Shown piece by piece: positions 44,131 to 51,464 of a stretch of DNA of 51,464 nt. The notes under the pieces were generated by a model, which was given only the letters and a program-made list of their open reading frames with translations, did not search any database and was not told where the DNA came from. Each line of letters starts with the position of its first letter. The stretch's first letter is position 1. Origin of the DNA: Gammaproteobacteria bacterium (GTDB lineage Bacteria; Pseudomonadota; Gammaproteobacteria; Pseudomonadales; Pseudohongiellaceae). The DNA is taken from assembly GCA_029245905.1 (NCBI GenBank), contig JAQWOJ010000078.1, positions 1-51,464 on the forward strand. Reading direction: 5' to 3'. The position numbers were made by a program, and so were the translations under genes.

Positions 44131-45564
44131 ATGAACACACACAACTCAGTTTGGATACTAGACGATGATCGATCTATTAGGTGGGTGTTAGAGAAATCTT
44201 TGAGTAAATCTGGATTAAACACCAAAACATTTGAAAATGGCGATGATCTACTGCACCGACTGGAAAATGAATTGCCCGATGCAATTATTAGTGACATTCG
44301 CATGCCTGGCATCAGCGGTTTAGATTTACTCTCGACTATACAAGAGTCACACCCCAGTGTTCCTGTCATTATAATGACCGCCCATTCGGATCTGGACAGT
44401 GCTGTTGCGTCATATAATCGAGGCGCTTTTGAGTATTTACCAAAGCCCTTTGATATTGAAGACGCTGTCGCAATGACAAAAAGAGCACTGGACCATGGTC
44501 GAGAAAGAGGCAACGATAAGGCAGAAAAAATTTTAGAAGCTTCTCCTGAAATCATAGGCGAGGCTCCGGCGATGCAAGAGGTATTTAGGGCTATCGGAAG
44601 ATTGTCCAACAGCAATATCTCGGTGCTAATAAATGGTGAGTCTGGAACAGGAAAAGAGCTAGTAGCTCACGCATTACATAAGCACAGTCCTCGAAAAGAT
44701 AAAGAATTTGTTCCTTTAAACGTCGCTGCAATCCCGAGAGAACTTATAGAGTCAGAACTGTTCGGCCACGAGAAGGGGGCATTTACCGGCGCAACCCAAC
44801 AGCGTACGGGTCGTTTCGAACAAGCTGATGGGGGTACCCTGTTCCTTGATGAAATAGGCGACATGCCATCCGATACCCAGACCAGACTGCTTCGAGTCTT
44901 GTCCGACGGCGAGTTTTACCGTGTCGGGGGTCACATCTCAATAAAAGTTGATGTGCGAATCATTGCAGCAACACATCAAAACTTAGAAAGCCTAGTTTCG
45001 CAACACTTATTTCGCGAGGATTTATTCCATAGGCTTAATGTCATTCGAATACACATTCCACGACTAAGAGACAGACGAGAAGATATTCCTAAACTAGTGA
45101 ATCATTTCCTTAAAACTGCTGCAGAAGAATTGGACGTCGAACCTAAAAACCTGCGTCCCGAAACGGAGAAATTCTTAATTGGGCTAAAATGGCCTGGCAA
45201 TGTCAGGCAGCTTGAAAACTTTTGTCGCTGGATTACAGTCATGGCTTCGAGTCGGGAAGTATATATAAATGACCTTCCCCCGGAATTTTCAGAACAAAGC
45301 GTTGAGGTTGACCAAGTCGAAAACTGGACTAAGGCGCTTCGAGCCTGGGCAGATCAACAATTAAGCTCAGGAAACACAAGCATTTTAGATGAGGCTACAC
45401 CTTTATTTGAAAGTACCTTAATCGATACTGCGTTAGCACATACTTCTGGGCGAAGAAGGGATGCAGCCAATCTCCTAGGTTGGGGCCGCAACACTTTAAC
45501 TAGGAAAATCAAAGAATGTGGAAACCACCACTCAAAAACCCAACAAAGTGATGAAGCGCAATGA
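44131..45564 (+). CDS. glnG: Nitrogen regulation response regulator GlnG (NtrC)
   Basis: GlnG activates sigma-54 promoters when nitrogen is limiting. The 477-aa protein has a receiver domain with acidic residues DDD (11-13), the phosphorylated Asp55 in ISDIRMPG and the KPFD end. Its AAA+ domain has Walker A GESGTGKELVAHA, the GAFTGA loop that contacts sigma-54 (HEKGAFTGATQQ) and GTLFLDEIGDMP. The C-terminal Fis-like helix-turn-helix (about 436-465) reads RRRDAANLLGWGRNTLTRKIKE. The likely targets are the NtrC sites upstream of the glutamine synthetase and glnL genes in this window. Confidence 0.97.
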   Translation: MNTHNSVWILDDDRSIRWVLEKSLSKSGLNTKTFENGDDLLHRLENELPDAIISDIRMPGISGLDLLSTIQESHPSVPVIIMTAHSDLDSAVASYNRGAFEYLPKPFDIEDAVAMTKRALDHGRERGNDKAEKILEASPEIIGEAPAMQEVFRAIGRLSNSNISVLINGESGTGKELVAHALHKHSPRKDKEFVPLNVAAIPRELIESELFGHEKGAFTGATQQRTGRFEQADGGTLFLDEIGDMPSDTQTRLLRVLSDGEFYRVGGHISIKVDVRIIAATHQNLESLVSQHLFREDLFHRLNVIRIHIPRLRDRREDIPKLVNHFLKTAAEELDVEPKNLRPETEKFLIGLKWPGNVRQLENFCRWITVMASSREVYINDLPPEFSEQSVEVDQVENWTKALRAWADQQLSSGNTSILDEATPLFESTLIDTALAHTSGRRRDAANLLGWGRNTLTRKIKECGNHHSKTQQSDEAQ

Positions 45565-45608
45565 ATTTAACTAGTTGTGCAGGGAAATCAACATAAGATG
45601 ACCAAGTC

Positions 45609-46073
45609 GTGATAAATATTGTTCTTTTTGAACCAGAAATACCTCAAAACACTGGTAATATCATCCGATTGGCTGCAAATACTGGGGCGACATTACATTT
45701 GATAAAGCCGTTTCTATTTTCCCTTGAAGACAAGAGATTACGAAGAGCAGGTTTAGATTATCATGAATACGCTGGAATGAGAGTCCATGAAGGATGGGAA
45801 GAATTTAAACAGTCGGTGGGGGACCGGAGATTGTTCGGCATGAGCACCAAAGCCAAGAAATCATTTACACGCATAGAGTTCCACAAAGAAGATTTTTTAA
45901 TTTTTGGTCCAGAGACCAGAGGCCTTTCCGACTCTGTCCGTGAAGAGCTTGGAATAAATAATCTCTTCAGAATACCTATGTTGCCGACCAGCAGGAGTCT
46001 AAACCTCTCCAACGCAGTCGCCATAACGTTATACGAAGCCTGGCGTAAGCAGGATTTCGTTAACGCAGTATAA
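45609..46073 (+). CDS. trmL: tRNA (cytidine/uridine-34) 2'-O-methyltransferase TrmL
   Basis: TrmL methylates the wobble ribose of certain leucine tRNAs. The 154-aa SPOUT protein starts at a GTG at 45609. It shows LFEPEIPQNTGNIIRLAANTG, LIKPFLFSL, the AdoMet knot region FLIFGPETRGLSDSVRE and RIPMLPTSRSLNLSNAVAI, typical of TrmL. Close order glnG-trmL-secB is the Pseudomonas arrangement. Its stop lies one base from secB, whose gene converges from the other strand. Confidence 0.95.
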   Translation: MINIVLFEPEIPQNTGNIIRLAANTGATLHLIKPFLFSLEDKRLRRAGLDYHEYAGMRVHEGWEEFKQSVGDRRLFGMSTKAKKSFTRIEFHKEDFLIFGPETRGLSDSVREELGINNLFRIPMLPTSRSLNLSNAVAITLYEAWRKQDFVNAV

Positions 46074-46074
46074 A

Positions 46075-46593
46075 TTAATTCTCGTTCGCTCCAGTCCCGT
46101 TGCCAGCAGCAGGCTGTTGAGCCATTGCGTCTTTTTGCTGTTTGTACAGAGCGTCGAAATTAACTGGAGCGAGTGCTAGTGCTGGAAAGCTGCCCTTTAC
46201 GACTAATGAATCAATAGCCTCTCGCGCGTAAGGAAATAGAATATTCGGGCATACAGTAGCGAGTAGCTGCTCTAGCTGCAATTCCTCGAAATCCTTCGCC
46301 GCAAAAATACCGGCTTGATGCACTTCAACTAAAAAAGCTGCTTGCTCCTCCATCTGTGCCTCCGCCGTGAGAACCAAAACGACCTCATAAACATCGTCTT
46401 GCACTTTTTCACTTCGGCTTTTAATGTCGAAGTTAATTTTTGGGGCCCACTGCCCCTGAAAAACAGTCGGACTCCTTGGCGATTCAAAAGACGAATCCTT
46501 TAAGTAGATGCGTTGTAAGGCAAACTGCGGTCCTTCAGTTCGCTGCGATTCTCCGGTAGCGGCTGGTTGTGGTACGTTTTCTTCTTCGGCCAT
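46075..46593 (-). CDS. secB: Protein-export chaperone SecB
   Basis: SecB holds precursors unfolded for SecA. The 172-aa product has the tetramer core: FALQRIYLKDSSFESPRSP, an FDIKSRSEKVQDDVYEVVLVLT-type strand, and the conserved helix with CPNILFPYAREAIDSLVVKG. The N- and C-terminal tails are unstructured, rich in Gln, Ala and Gly. The rhodanese gene lies 51 bases upstream. grxC, usually between these two genes, is not present. Confidence 0.96.
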   Translation of the reverse strand: MAEEENVPQPAATGESQRTEGPQFALQRIYLKDSSFESPRSPTVFQGQWAPKINFDIKSRSEKVQDDVYEVVLVLTAEAQMEEQAAFLVEVHQAGIFAAKDFEELQLEQLLATVCPNILFPYAREAIDSLVVKGSFPALALAPVNFDALYKQQKDAMAQQPAAGNGTGANEN

Positions 46594-46644
46594 ATTAATT
46601 CCTGTTAAGTTAAAATTCTAATGATCCCTGATATACATCGACTA

Positions 46645-47058
46645 TTATTGTACCAGTGGAAGAGATTGTGCTCTCCATTCGGTTATACCGCCAGACAGCT
46701 TAAATACATCTTCATGCCCTGCTTCCTGTATGACCTTAGCAGCTTCTCCTGAATGCTGGCCAAGCTTGCATACGACTATTATGGGCTTCTGAGCATACTT
46801 CTTCAATTCGGTTATTCTCTGCTTTAGTTTCGCGGAAGGAATATTGATCGAATCAACCACGTGTCCGGCATCAAATTCCTTTTTTTCACGCACATCGACT
46901 ACTATAGCGCCCTCACGATTAATGAGCATTATCGCCTTTTGCGGAATGACACCACTAGCTGAATTCTTCTTTTGGTAAAGAATTATGGCCACAACGCTCA
47001 CCACCCACATAGCCGATAAAACAGGGTGGTTTCCAATAAATTCTACAAACTGTGCCAT
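46645..47058 (-). CDS. yibN: Membrane-anchored rhodanese-like sulfurtransferase (YibN-like)
   Basis: The 137-aa product has an N-terminal membrane helix (about residues 11-28) and a single rhodanese domain with VVDVREKKEFDAGHVVDSINIP and the catalytic cysteine in IIVVCKLGQHSG, ending in the KLSGGITEW strand. It would transfer sulfur on the inner membrane, with the domain in the cytoplasm. It is the start of the rhodanese-secB pair, divergent from gpmI across 247 bases. Single-domain YibN-type proteins next to secB are common in gammaproteobacteria. Confidence 0.88.
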   Translation of the reverse strand: MAQFVEFIGNHPVLSAMWVVSVVAIILYQKKNSASGVIPQKAIMLINREGAIVVDVREKKEFDAGHVVDSINIPSAKLKQRITELKKYAQKPIIVVCKLGQHSGEAAKVIQEAGHEDVFKLSGGITEWRAQSLPLVQ

Positions 47059-47305
47059 AAATTCTGCTCACCAAACCGCTGAGTAAGAGTATGCAAGGCT
47101 TACCCAGATTTGCTGCCCCACTGTTGCTCTTCTGATACCGTAAAAAAGTCAGAAGTATACACGCCTGGGGCAAGGTAAAGAAGAACTAAACTAGGCCAAT
47201 AATTCTGTAAATTGGCTATCGAATCAAGATTAAAGGATAATAATTTTATTCAAAATATTCGCTCAAAATATTTGGCAGAGCAGATTTTCAGAAGGTAAAA
47301 ACTTA

Positions 47306-48841
47306 ATGGTTGGTAAAAATACCTCTGTTTTATTAATCTTAGATGGATGGGGCCACCGGGAAGAAACCGAAAATAATGCTATCAGCGCTGCTGATAGCCC
47401 TCATTGGGATAAACTTTGGTCGAAGCATACGAGAAGTTTAATTGATACTTCAGGAGAATCAGTGGGACTGCCTGCTGGGCAAATGGGCAACTCTGAGGTC
47501 GGCCATATGAACTTAGGCTCTGGTAGAGTGGTATATCAGAACTTAACGAGAATAGACAAAGATATAAAAGAGGGTGGGTTTTTTTCAAACCGTGTTCTCA
47601 CCGAGTCTGTTGATAAAGCGATAAGCGCAAAAACTAAATTGCATGTCATCGGGTTGATGTCTCCAGGTGGAATTCACAGTCACGAAGATCACATACTTGC
47701 GATGCTAGACCTTGCTCTTAACCGAGGTATAGATAGATTATTTTTGCACGCCTTCCTTGACGGAAGAGACACTCCACCGCGCAGCGCGCTTAAATCGCTG
47801 GCCCGCGCCGAGACTAAGCTCATTAAATCTGGCAAGGGAAGAATTGCGTCGATCTGCGGAAGATTTTATGCAATGGACAGAGATAATCGTTGGGATCGAA
47901 TCCAAGCAGCTTATGAAATGCTTACACAAGCTAACGCAGAACATCAATATAACAGTATTAGTGAAGGAGTAATCGCTGCCTATGACCGAGGGGAAGACGA
48001 CGAATTTGTTAAGCCAACTTTGATTGGCACTGAATCTAGTTCGGCTACCGTGGATGATAACGACGTCGTGATCTTTATGAATTTCAGAGCGGACAGAGCC
48101 AGAGAAATATCTCGAGCCTTTGTAGATAAGAACTTCAATGGCTTTAACCGTGCTATTAGTCCAAGTCTAGGAGAATTCGTTACCCTGACCGAGTATGCGA
48201 CTGATATTGATGCAGCTTGTGCGTACCCCCAAAAAGAACTAAATAACGTGCTGGGGGCTTACCTAGCTAGCCTAGGAAAAACGCAACTCCGAATAGCGGA
48301 GACCGAAAAATACGCCCACGTTACTTTCTTTTTTAACGGAGGTCGGGAGGAGCCATTTAAGAATGAGGACCGGACTTTAATTCCGTCACCCGATGTCAAA
48401 ACATACGATCTAAAACCAGAAATGTCCGCCTTTGAACTCACTGACAAGCTCATTGAAGCGATTAGCTCTGAGCAATACGATGCAATCATTTGCAACTATG
48501 CAAACGGGGATATGGTTGGGCATACAGGAAATTTCGAGGCCTCAGTCAAGGCGGTAGAAGCCGTGGATAAGTGCTTAGGAAGAGTAGTCGCCGCGGTAAA
48601 GAAAATTAAAGGCCACCTTTTAGTGACTGCGGATCATGGAAATGTGGAGAAAATGTTAGATTCGGAAACAAACCAACCGTTAACCTCGCATACCAATGGT
48701 CCAGTACCTCTGGTTTACGTGGGAGAACAAGGGACAAAATTAGCTGACAAAGGGAGACTGTGTGATATTGCTCCAACAATCCTTACGCTGATGAAAATTC
48801 CAATTCCCAGTGAAATGACAGGCACGACATTGATAACCTAA
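47306..48841 (+). CDS. gpmI: 2,3-bisphosphoglycerate-independent phosphoglycerate mutase
   Basis: GpmI interconverts 3- and 2-phosphoglycerate through a phosphoserine intermediate with two manganese ions. The 511-aa protein has [17 protein letters not shown], the catalytic serine in [49 protein letters not shown], then [15 protein letters not shown] and [13 protein letters not shown] with metal ligands. AGAAGG lies ten bases before the ATG. It precedes ctpA; envC, often between them, is absent. Confidence 0.97.
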   Translation: MVGKNTSVLLILDGWGHREETENNAISAADSPHWDKLWSKHTRSLIDTSGESVGLPAGQMGNSEVGHMNLGSGRVVYQNLTRIDKDIKEGGFFSNRVLTESVDKAISAKTKLHVIGLMSPGGIHSHEDHILAMLDLALNRGIDRLFLHAFLDGRDTPPRSALKSLARAETKLIKSGKGRIASICGRFYAMDRDNRWDRIQAAYEMLTQANAEHQYNSISEGVIAAYDRGEDDEFVKPTLIGTESSSATVDDNDVVIFMNFRADRAREISRAFVDKNFNGFNRAISPSLGEFVTLTEYATDIDAACAYPQKELNNVLGAYLASLGKTQLRIAETEKYAHVTFFFNGGREEPFKNEDRTLIPSPDVKTYDLKPEMSAFELTDKLIEAISSEQYDAIICNYANGDMVGHTGNFEASVKAVEAVDKCLGRVVAAVKKIKGHLLVTADHGNVEKMLDSETNQPLTSHTNGPVPLVYVGEQGTKLADKGRLCDIAPTILTLMKIPIPSEMTGTTLIT

Positions 48842-49042
48842 CCCGACATAAAGCACCACCCACAAAATGTAGAAAGAACTTTAGCCAACGTATACTATTA
48901 AGAAAACAATCATATCAACAGTCAAAATAACATCAAGGATCAATCTCGAACTTCTCAACTCATATGAATATAACAATTTTTTTGTGATCTGAGATTAAAA
49001 TCGATAGCGATCTAAACTTAATGAAATAGTAAAGGGACCATC

Positions 49043-50356
49043 ATGATTTTCATTATTAACGCGACTAACCGTCGCCTTAGTTCTTTCGCTTTGCTAAGTA
49101 TTTTTCTCTGCTTTCCCGAAGTCGGCGCCCAAGAAAATCAGAGAACTGTGCTTCCTCTACCTCTTGAGGAGGTCAGAATTTTTACCGAGGCATTAGATAG
49201 AATTCGCATGTCCTACGTTGAAGAAGTAGATGACAAGACTCTTTTAGAGAATGCAATCAAGGGCATGCTTTCAGGCCTCGACCCCCATTCAGCATATGTT
49301 ATTGAAAACGACTATGATGCTTTGCAAGAAACTACAACCGGTGAATTTGGCGGTCTGGGAATAGAAGTAGGTAGAGAGAATGGTTATATAAAGGTCATTA
49401 GTCCGATCGATGGAACTCCTGCAGATAAGGCCGGAATTGAATCGGGGGATTTAATTATTCAGATAAATAATACCCCGACCCAACAGATATTGCCCGAGGA
49501 AGCGGCAACACTTATGCGGGGAGAGCCCGGAACTTCCGTAACCGTAACTGTTGCGCGAGAAGGTCAGGATCCATTTGACCTCACCATCACGCGAGAAGTA
49601 ATAGCAATTACAAGCGTGCGCAGTCGTGTCCTCGAGCCTGGCTATGTTTACTTACGAATTTCACAATTTCGTGTCAACACTGCGAATGAATTAAAAGAAG
49701 AATTGGAAGACATCTATTCAGATAGCGAAGATATAAAAGGTATAGTAATGGACCTTCGAAACAATCCTGGGGGCATCTTACAAGCATCAGTAGATGTCGT
49801 TGATGCATTTGTAAATCAGGGTCGTATTGTTTATACCGAAGGCAGAATCGAAGGAAACAATATGGAATTTATGGCGACAAGCGATACAGTTGACGAGGAC
49901 GTTCCTATGGTTGTCTTGATAAACAACGGATCCGCTTCAGCATCTGAAATTGTTGCCGGAGCCCTCCAAGATCAGGGTAGAGCAATTATTATGGGTACGC
50001 GAAGTTTTGGGAAAGGATCGGTCCAAACTGTAATGTCCTTGGCCGAACAACGCGCGATCAAACTAACCACCTCCCTCTACTTCACACCAAGCGGGAGATC
50101 TATTCAAGCCCAAGGTATAGAGCCGGATATTCTTGTTGAAAACGCGTTCGTCACTAAGCGCTCAAGGAACGTTACTCAAATCAGCGAATCGAATTTACCT
50201 AATCGTCTCGATAACGCCAACGGCATAAATGAGGCAGAAGATGAGATGACCAACGCGCTGCTTTCCGCAGAGGAGGTTTTGGTGACTGACTATCCTTTAA
50301 ACGAAGCACTTAACGTTTTAAAAGGGATAAATACCCTTTCTCCTAACAAACCCTAG
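49043..50356 (+). CDS. ctpA: C-terminal processing peptidase CtpA (S41 family)
   Basis: CtpA is a periplasmic serine protease that trims or degrades envelope proteins. The 437-aa product has a signal peptide (about residues 1-30, with FALLSIFLCFPEVGAQ), an N-terminal helical part, a PDZ domain (about 85-170, with LGIEVGRENGYIKVISPIDGTPADKAGIESGDLII) and the S41 core with LRNNPGGILQASVDVVDAF. The catalytic serine lies in NNGSASASEIVAG and the lysine in RSFGKGSVQTV. AAAGGGACC lies near the start. It has no obvious partner such as an LbcA adaptor nearby. Confidence 0.94.
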   Translation: MIFIINATNRRLSSFALLSIFLCFPEVGAQENQRTVLPLPLEEVRIFTEALDRIRMSYVEEVDDKTLLENAIKGMLSGLDPHSAYVIENDYDALQETTTGEFGGLGIEVGRENGYIKVISPIDGTPADKAGIESGDLIIQINNTPTQQILPEEAATLMRGEPGTSVTVTVAREGQDPFDLTITREVIAITSVRSRVLEPGYVYLRISQFRVNTANELKEELEDIYSDSEDIKGIVMDLRNNPGGILQASVDVVDAFVNQGRIVYTEGRIEGNNMEFMATSDTVDEDVPMVVLINNGSASASEIVAGALQDQGRAIIMGTRSFGKGSVQTVMSLAEQRAIKLTTSLYFTPSGRSIQAQGIEPDILVENAFVTKRSRNVTQISESNLPNRLDNANGINEAEDEMTNALLSAEEVLVTDYPLNEALNVLKGINTLSPNKP

Positions 50357-50444
50357 ACAAAAACGATTCTGTTCCTCGAGTTAGGCAAACTGAACTTGAA
50401 CTTTGGATAAAGCCATCGCTAAGAATCTGTCTGCATTTGAAGAT

Positions 50445-51224
50445 TCATGGGGCACGCCTTACTTCAATTCCCCGCGAGGACATATAAGCTTTAGCTTCTT
50501 CGATAGTGTGATCGCCAAAATGGAAAATTGAAGCCGCTAAAACCGCATCAGCTTCACCGTCTAATACACCTTCCACAAGATGTTCAAGAGTCCCTACTCC
50601 ACCAGAAGCGATTATCGGAACTTGAACCGCTTGGCTAACCGCTCTATTCAATGGCAAGTCAAACCCTTGCTTGGTTCCATCTCTATCCATACTCGTTAAT
50701 AATATTTCTCCAGCTCCACAAGCAACCATCTGCTCGACCCACCGAACAGCATCAAGACCAGTAGGATTTCGACCTCCATGGGTAAAAATTTCCCACTTTA
50801 ACTTTCCTTTGTCAGGGGAGACCTGTTTCGCGTCAACGGCTACGACAATGCATTGAGAACCAAAGCGCTCCGCTGCCTGGCGCACTAAGTCCGGATCTTT
50901 TACCGCAGCCGTATTTATAGCAACTTTATCCGCACCAGCATTTAGCATTATACGGATATCCTCTAAGGCTCTTATACCCCCTCCTACGGTGAGAGGAATA
51001 AATACTTGCCCGGCAATTCCACGCACAGTTTCAACAGTTGTATTTCGATCTTCATGACTAGCGGTTATATCAAGAAATGTAATTTCATCAGCCCCAGCGT
51101 CACAGTATTTTTTAGAAATCTCGATAGGATCTCCAGCATCTCGGATATCAATAAATTTGACACCTTTAACGACCCTCCCCCTGTCGCAGTCAAGGCATGG
51201 AATAATCCTTTTAGCCAAAGTCAT
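50445..51224 (-). CDS. hisF: Imidazole glycerol phosphate synthase subunit HisF
   Basis: HisF closes the imidazole ring using ammonia from HisH. The 259-aa TIM-barrel protein starts [21 protein letters not shown], with the catalytic aspartate in CLDCD, and has [54 protein letters not shown] with the second aspartate and [17 protein letters not shown]. It overlaps the end of hisA by 14 bases and is translated with it. Confidence 0.97.
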   Translation of the reverse strand: MTLAKRIIPCLDCDRGRVVKGVKFIDIRDAGDPIEISKKYCDAGADEITFLDITASHEDRNTTVETVRGIAGQVFIPLTVGGGIRALEDIRIMLNAGADKVAINTAAVKDPDLVRQAAERFGSQCIVVAVDAKQVSPDKGKLKWEIFTHGGRNPTGLDAVRWVEQMVACGAGEILLTSMDRDGTKQGFDLPLNRAVSQAVQVPIIASGGVGTLEHLVEGVLDGEADAVLAASIFHFGDHTIEEAKAYMSSRGIEVRRAP

Positions 51225-51464
51225 CTATGCTGTCCTCGACATCGCAATATTTTTGGGCTTCACGTAAATCCAAAGCTCCCTCATAAATTGCGCGCCCCGT
51301 AATAACACCAATTATTCCTGAACCGGCATCAGTTTTTGCTGCACTTTTCAAATCAACAATATCATCAAGTTTAGCTATGCCACCGGACGCAATAACCGGA
51401 ATCTGAACTTGGTTAGCGAGCTCAATCGTGGCTTTCACATTACATCCTTTCATCATGCCATCTC
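51211..51464 (-). CDS. hisA: Phosphoribosylformimino-AICAR-P isomerase HisA (C-terminal part, cut by the edge)
   Basis: HisA isomerises ProFAR to PRFAR just before HisF acts. The visible 80-odd residues begin in [17 protein letters not shown] and continue [17 protein letters not shown], then [18 protein letters not shown], the typical last third of HisA. The frame stays open to the window edge with no stop, so the gene continues outside. ATG codons at the edge are internal methionines, not the start. The hisA-hisF order is standard. Confidence 0.95.
   Translation of the reverse strand, partial: DGMMKGCNVKATIELANQVQIPVIASGGIAKLDDIVDLKSAAKTDAGSGIIGVITGRAIYEGALDLREAQKYCDVEDSIDDFG

Noticed and set aside
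1..51464. CRISPR arrays, insertion sequences, restriction or toxin systems
   Set aside because: No regularly spaced repeats, transposase, nuclease or toxin motifs were seen; the window is mainly housekeeping genes.

Overview
This looks like about 51 kb of ordinary chromosome from a low-to-mid GC gammaproteobacterium, most likely a marine lineage of the Pseudomonadales/Cellvibrionales (OMG-like) type. The affiliation is inferred from gene order and protein resemblance, not from a search. The window is dense with housekeeping genes, and several blocks keep the order I know from Pseudomonas. Genes normally found between some of these blocks are missing, which suggests genome compaction. I see no insertion sequence, prophage, CRISPR array or rRNA.

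Layout. (1) 1-3857, left of a tRNA-Leu(GAG) gene, is accessory: the edge of an unknown gene, a RidA-family protein with a lipoprotein signal, a TPR plus 2OG-Fe(II) oxygenase-like protein, an NTF2-like secreted protein and an unlisted 44-aa membrane protein. (2) 3858-16523 is the conserved minus-strand block tRNA-Leu, secG, tpiA, glmM, folP, ftsH, rlmE, greA, carB, carA, dapB, with yhbY on the plus strand. A 19-codon leader ORF and a strong terminator hairpin lie between dapB and carA and look like a pyrimidine attenuator. (3) 16680-23000 (minus) holds an acyl-CoA dehydrogenase, a TonB-receptor-like barrel fragment with its own signal peptide, folK, hemE, aroB and aroK. (4) 23220-37422 is mostly plus strand: ponA, then rpmE and a chorismate mutase (minus), priA, an FtsN-like SPOR protein, hslV-hslU, a DUF971 gene, ubiE-ubiJ-ubiB, hisI-hisE and tatA-tatB-tatC. 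(5) 37437-41321 (minus) is dtd, typA and thiI. (6) 41322-45564 is the nitrogen-control region: NtrC sites, a near-perfect sigma-54 promoter, a glutamine synthetase that is the eukaryote-like type II enzyme rather than the usual GlnA, and glnL-glnG. (7) 45609-51464 is trmL, secB and a rhodanese gene (the last two minus), gpmI, ctpA, and hisF with the end of hisA (minus).

How the genes work together. The minus block links protein export and proteolysis (secG, ftsH), envelope precursor synthesis (glmM, dapB), folate (folP, folK), pyrimidine and arginine supply (carAB) and transcript fidelity (greA). The central block covers ubiquinone synthesis (ubiE/J/B), histidine synthesis (hisI/E, with hisF/hisA at the far right), Tat export and the HslUV protease. 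In the nitrogen region GlnL and GlnG probably control the adjacent glutamine synthetase through the visible NtrC sites and sigma-54 promoter, and probably their own expression through a second NtrC palindrome. The most notable points are the type II glutamine synthetase in the GlnA locus under NtrC/sigma-54 control, the carAB leader-peptide attenuator, the plugless TonB-receptor-like protein, and two small ORFs (19 and 44 codons).
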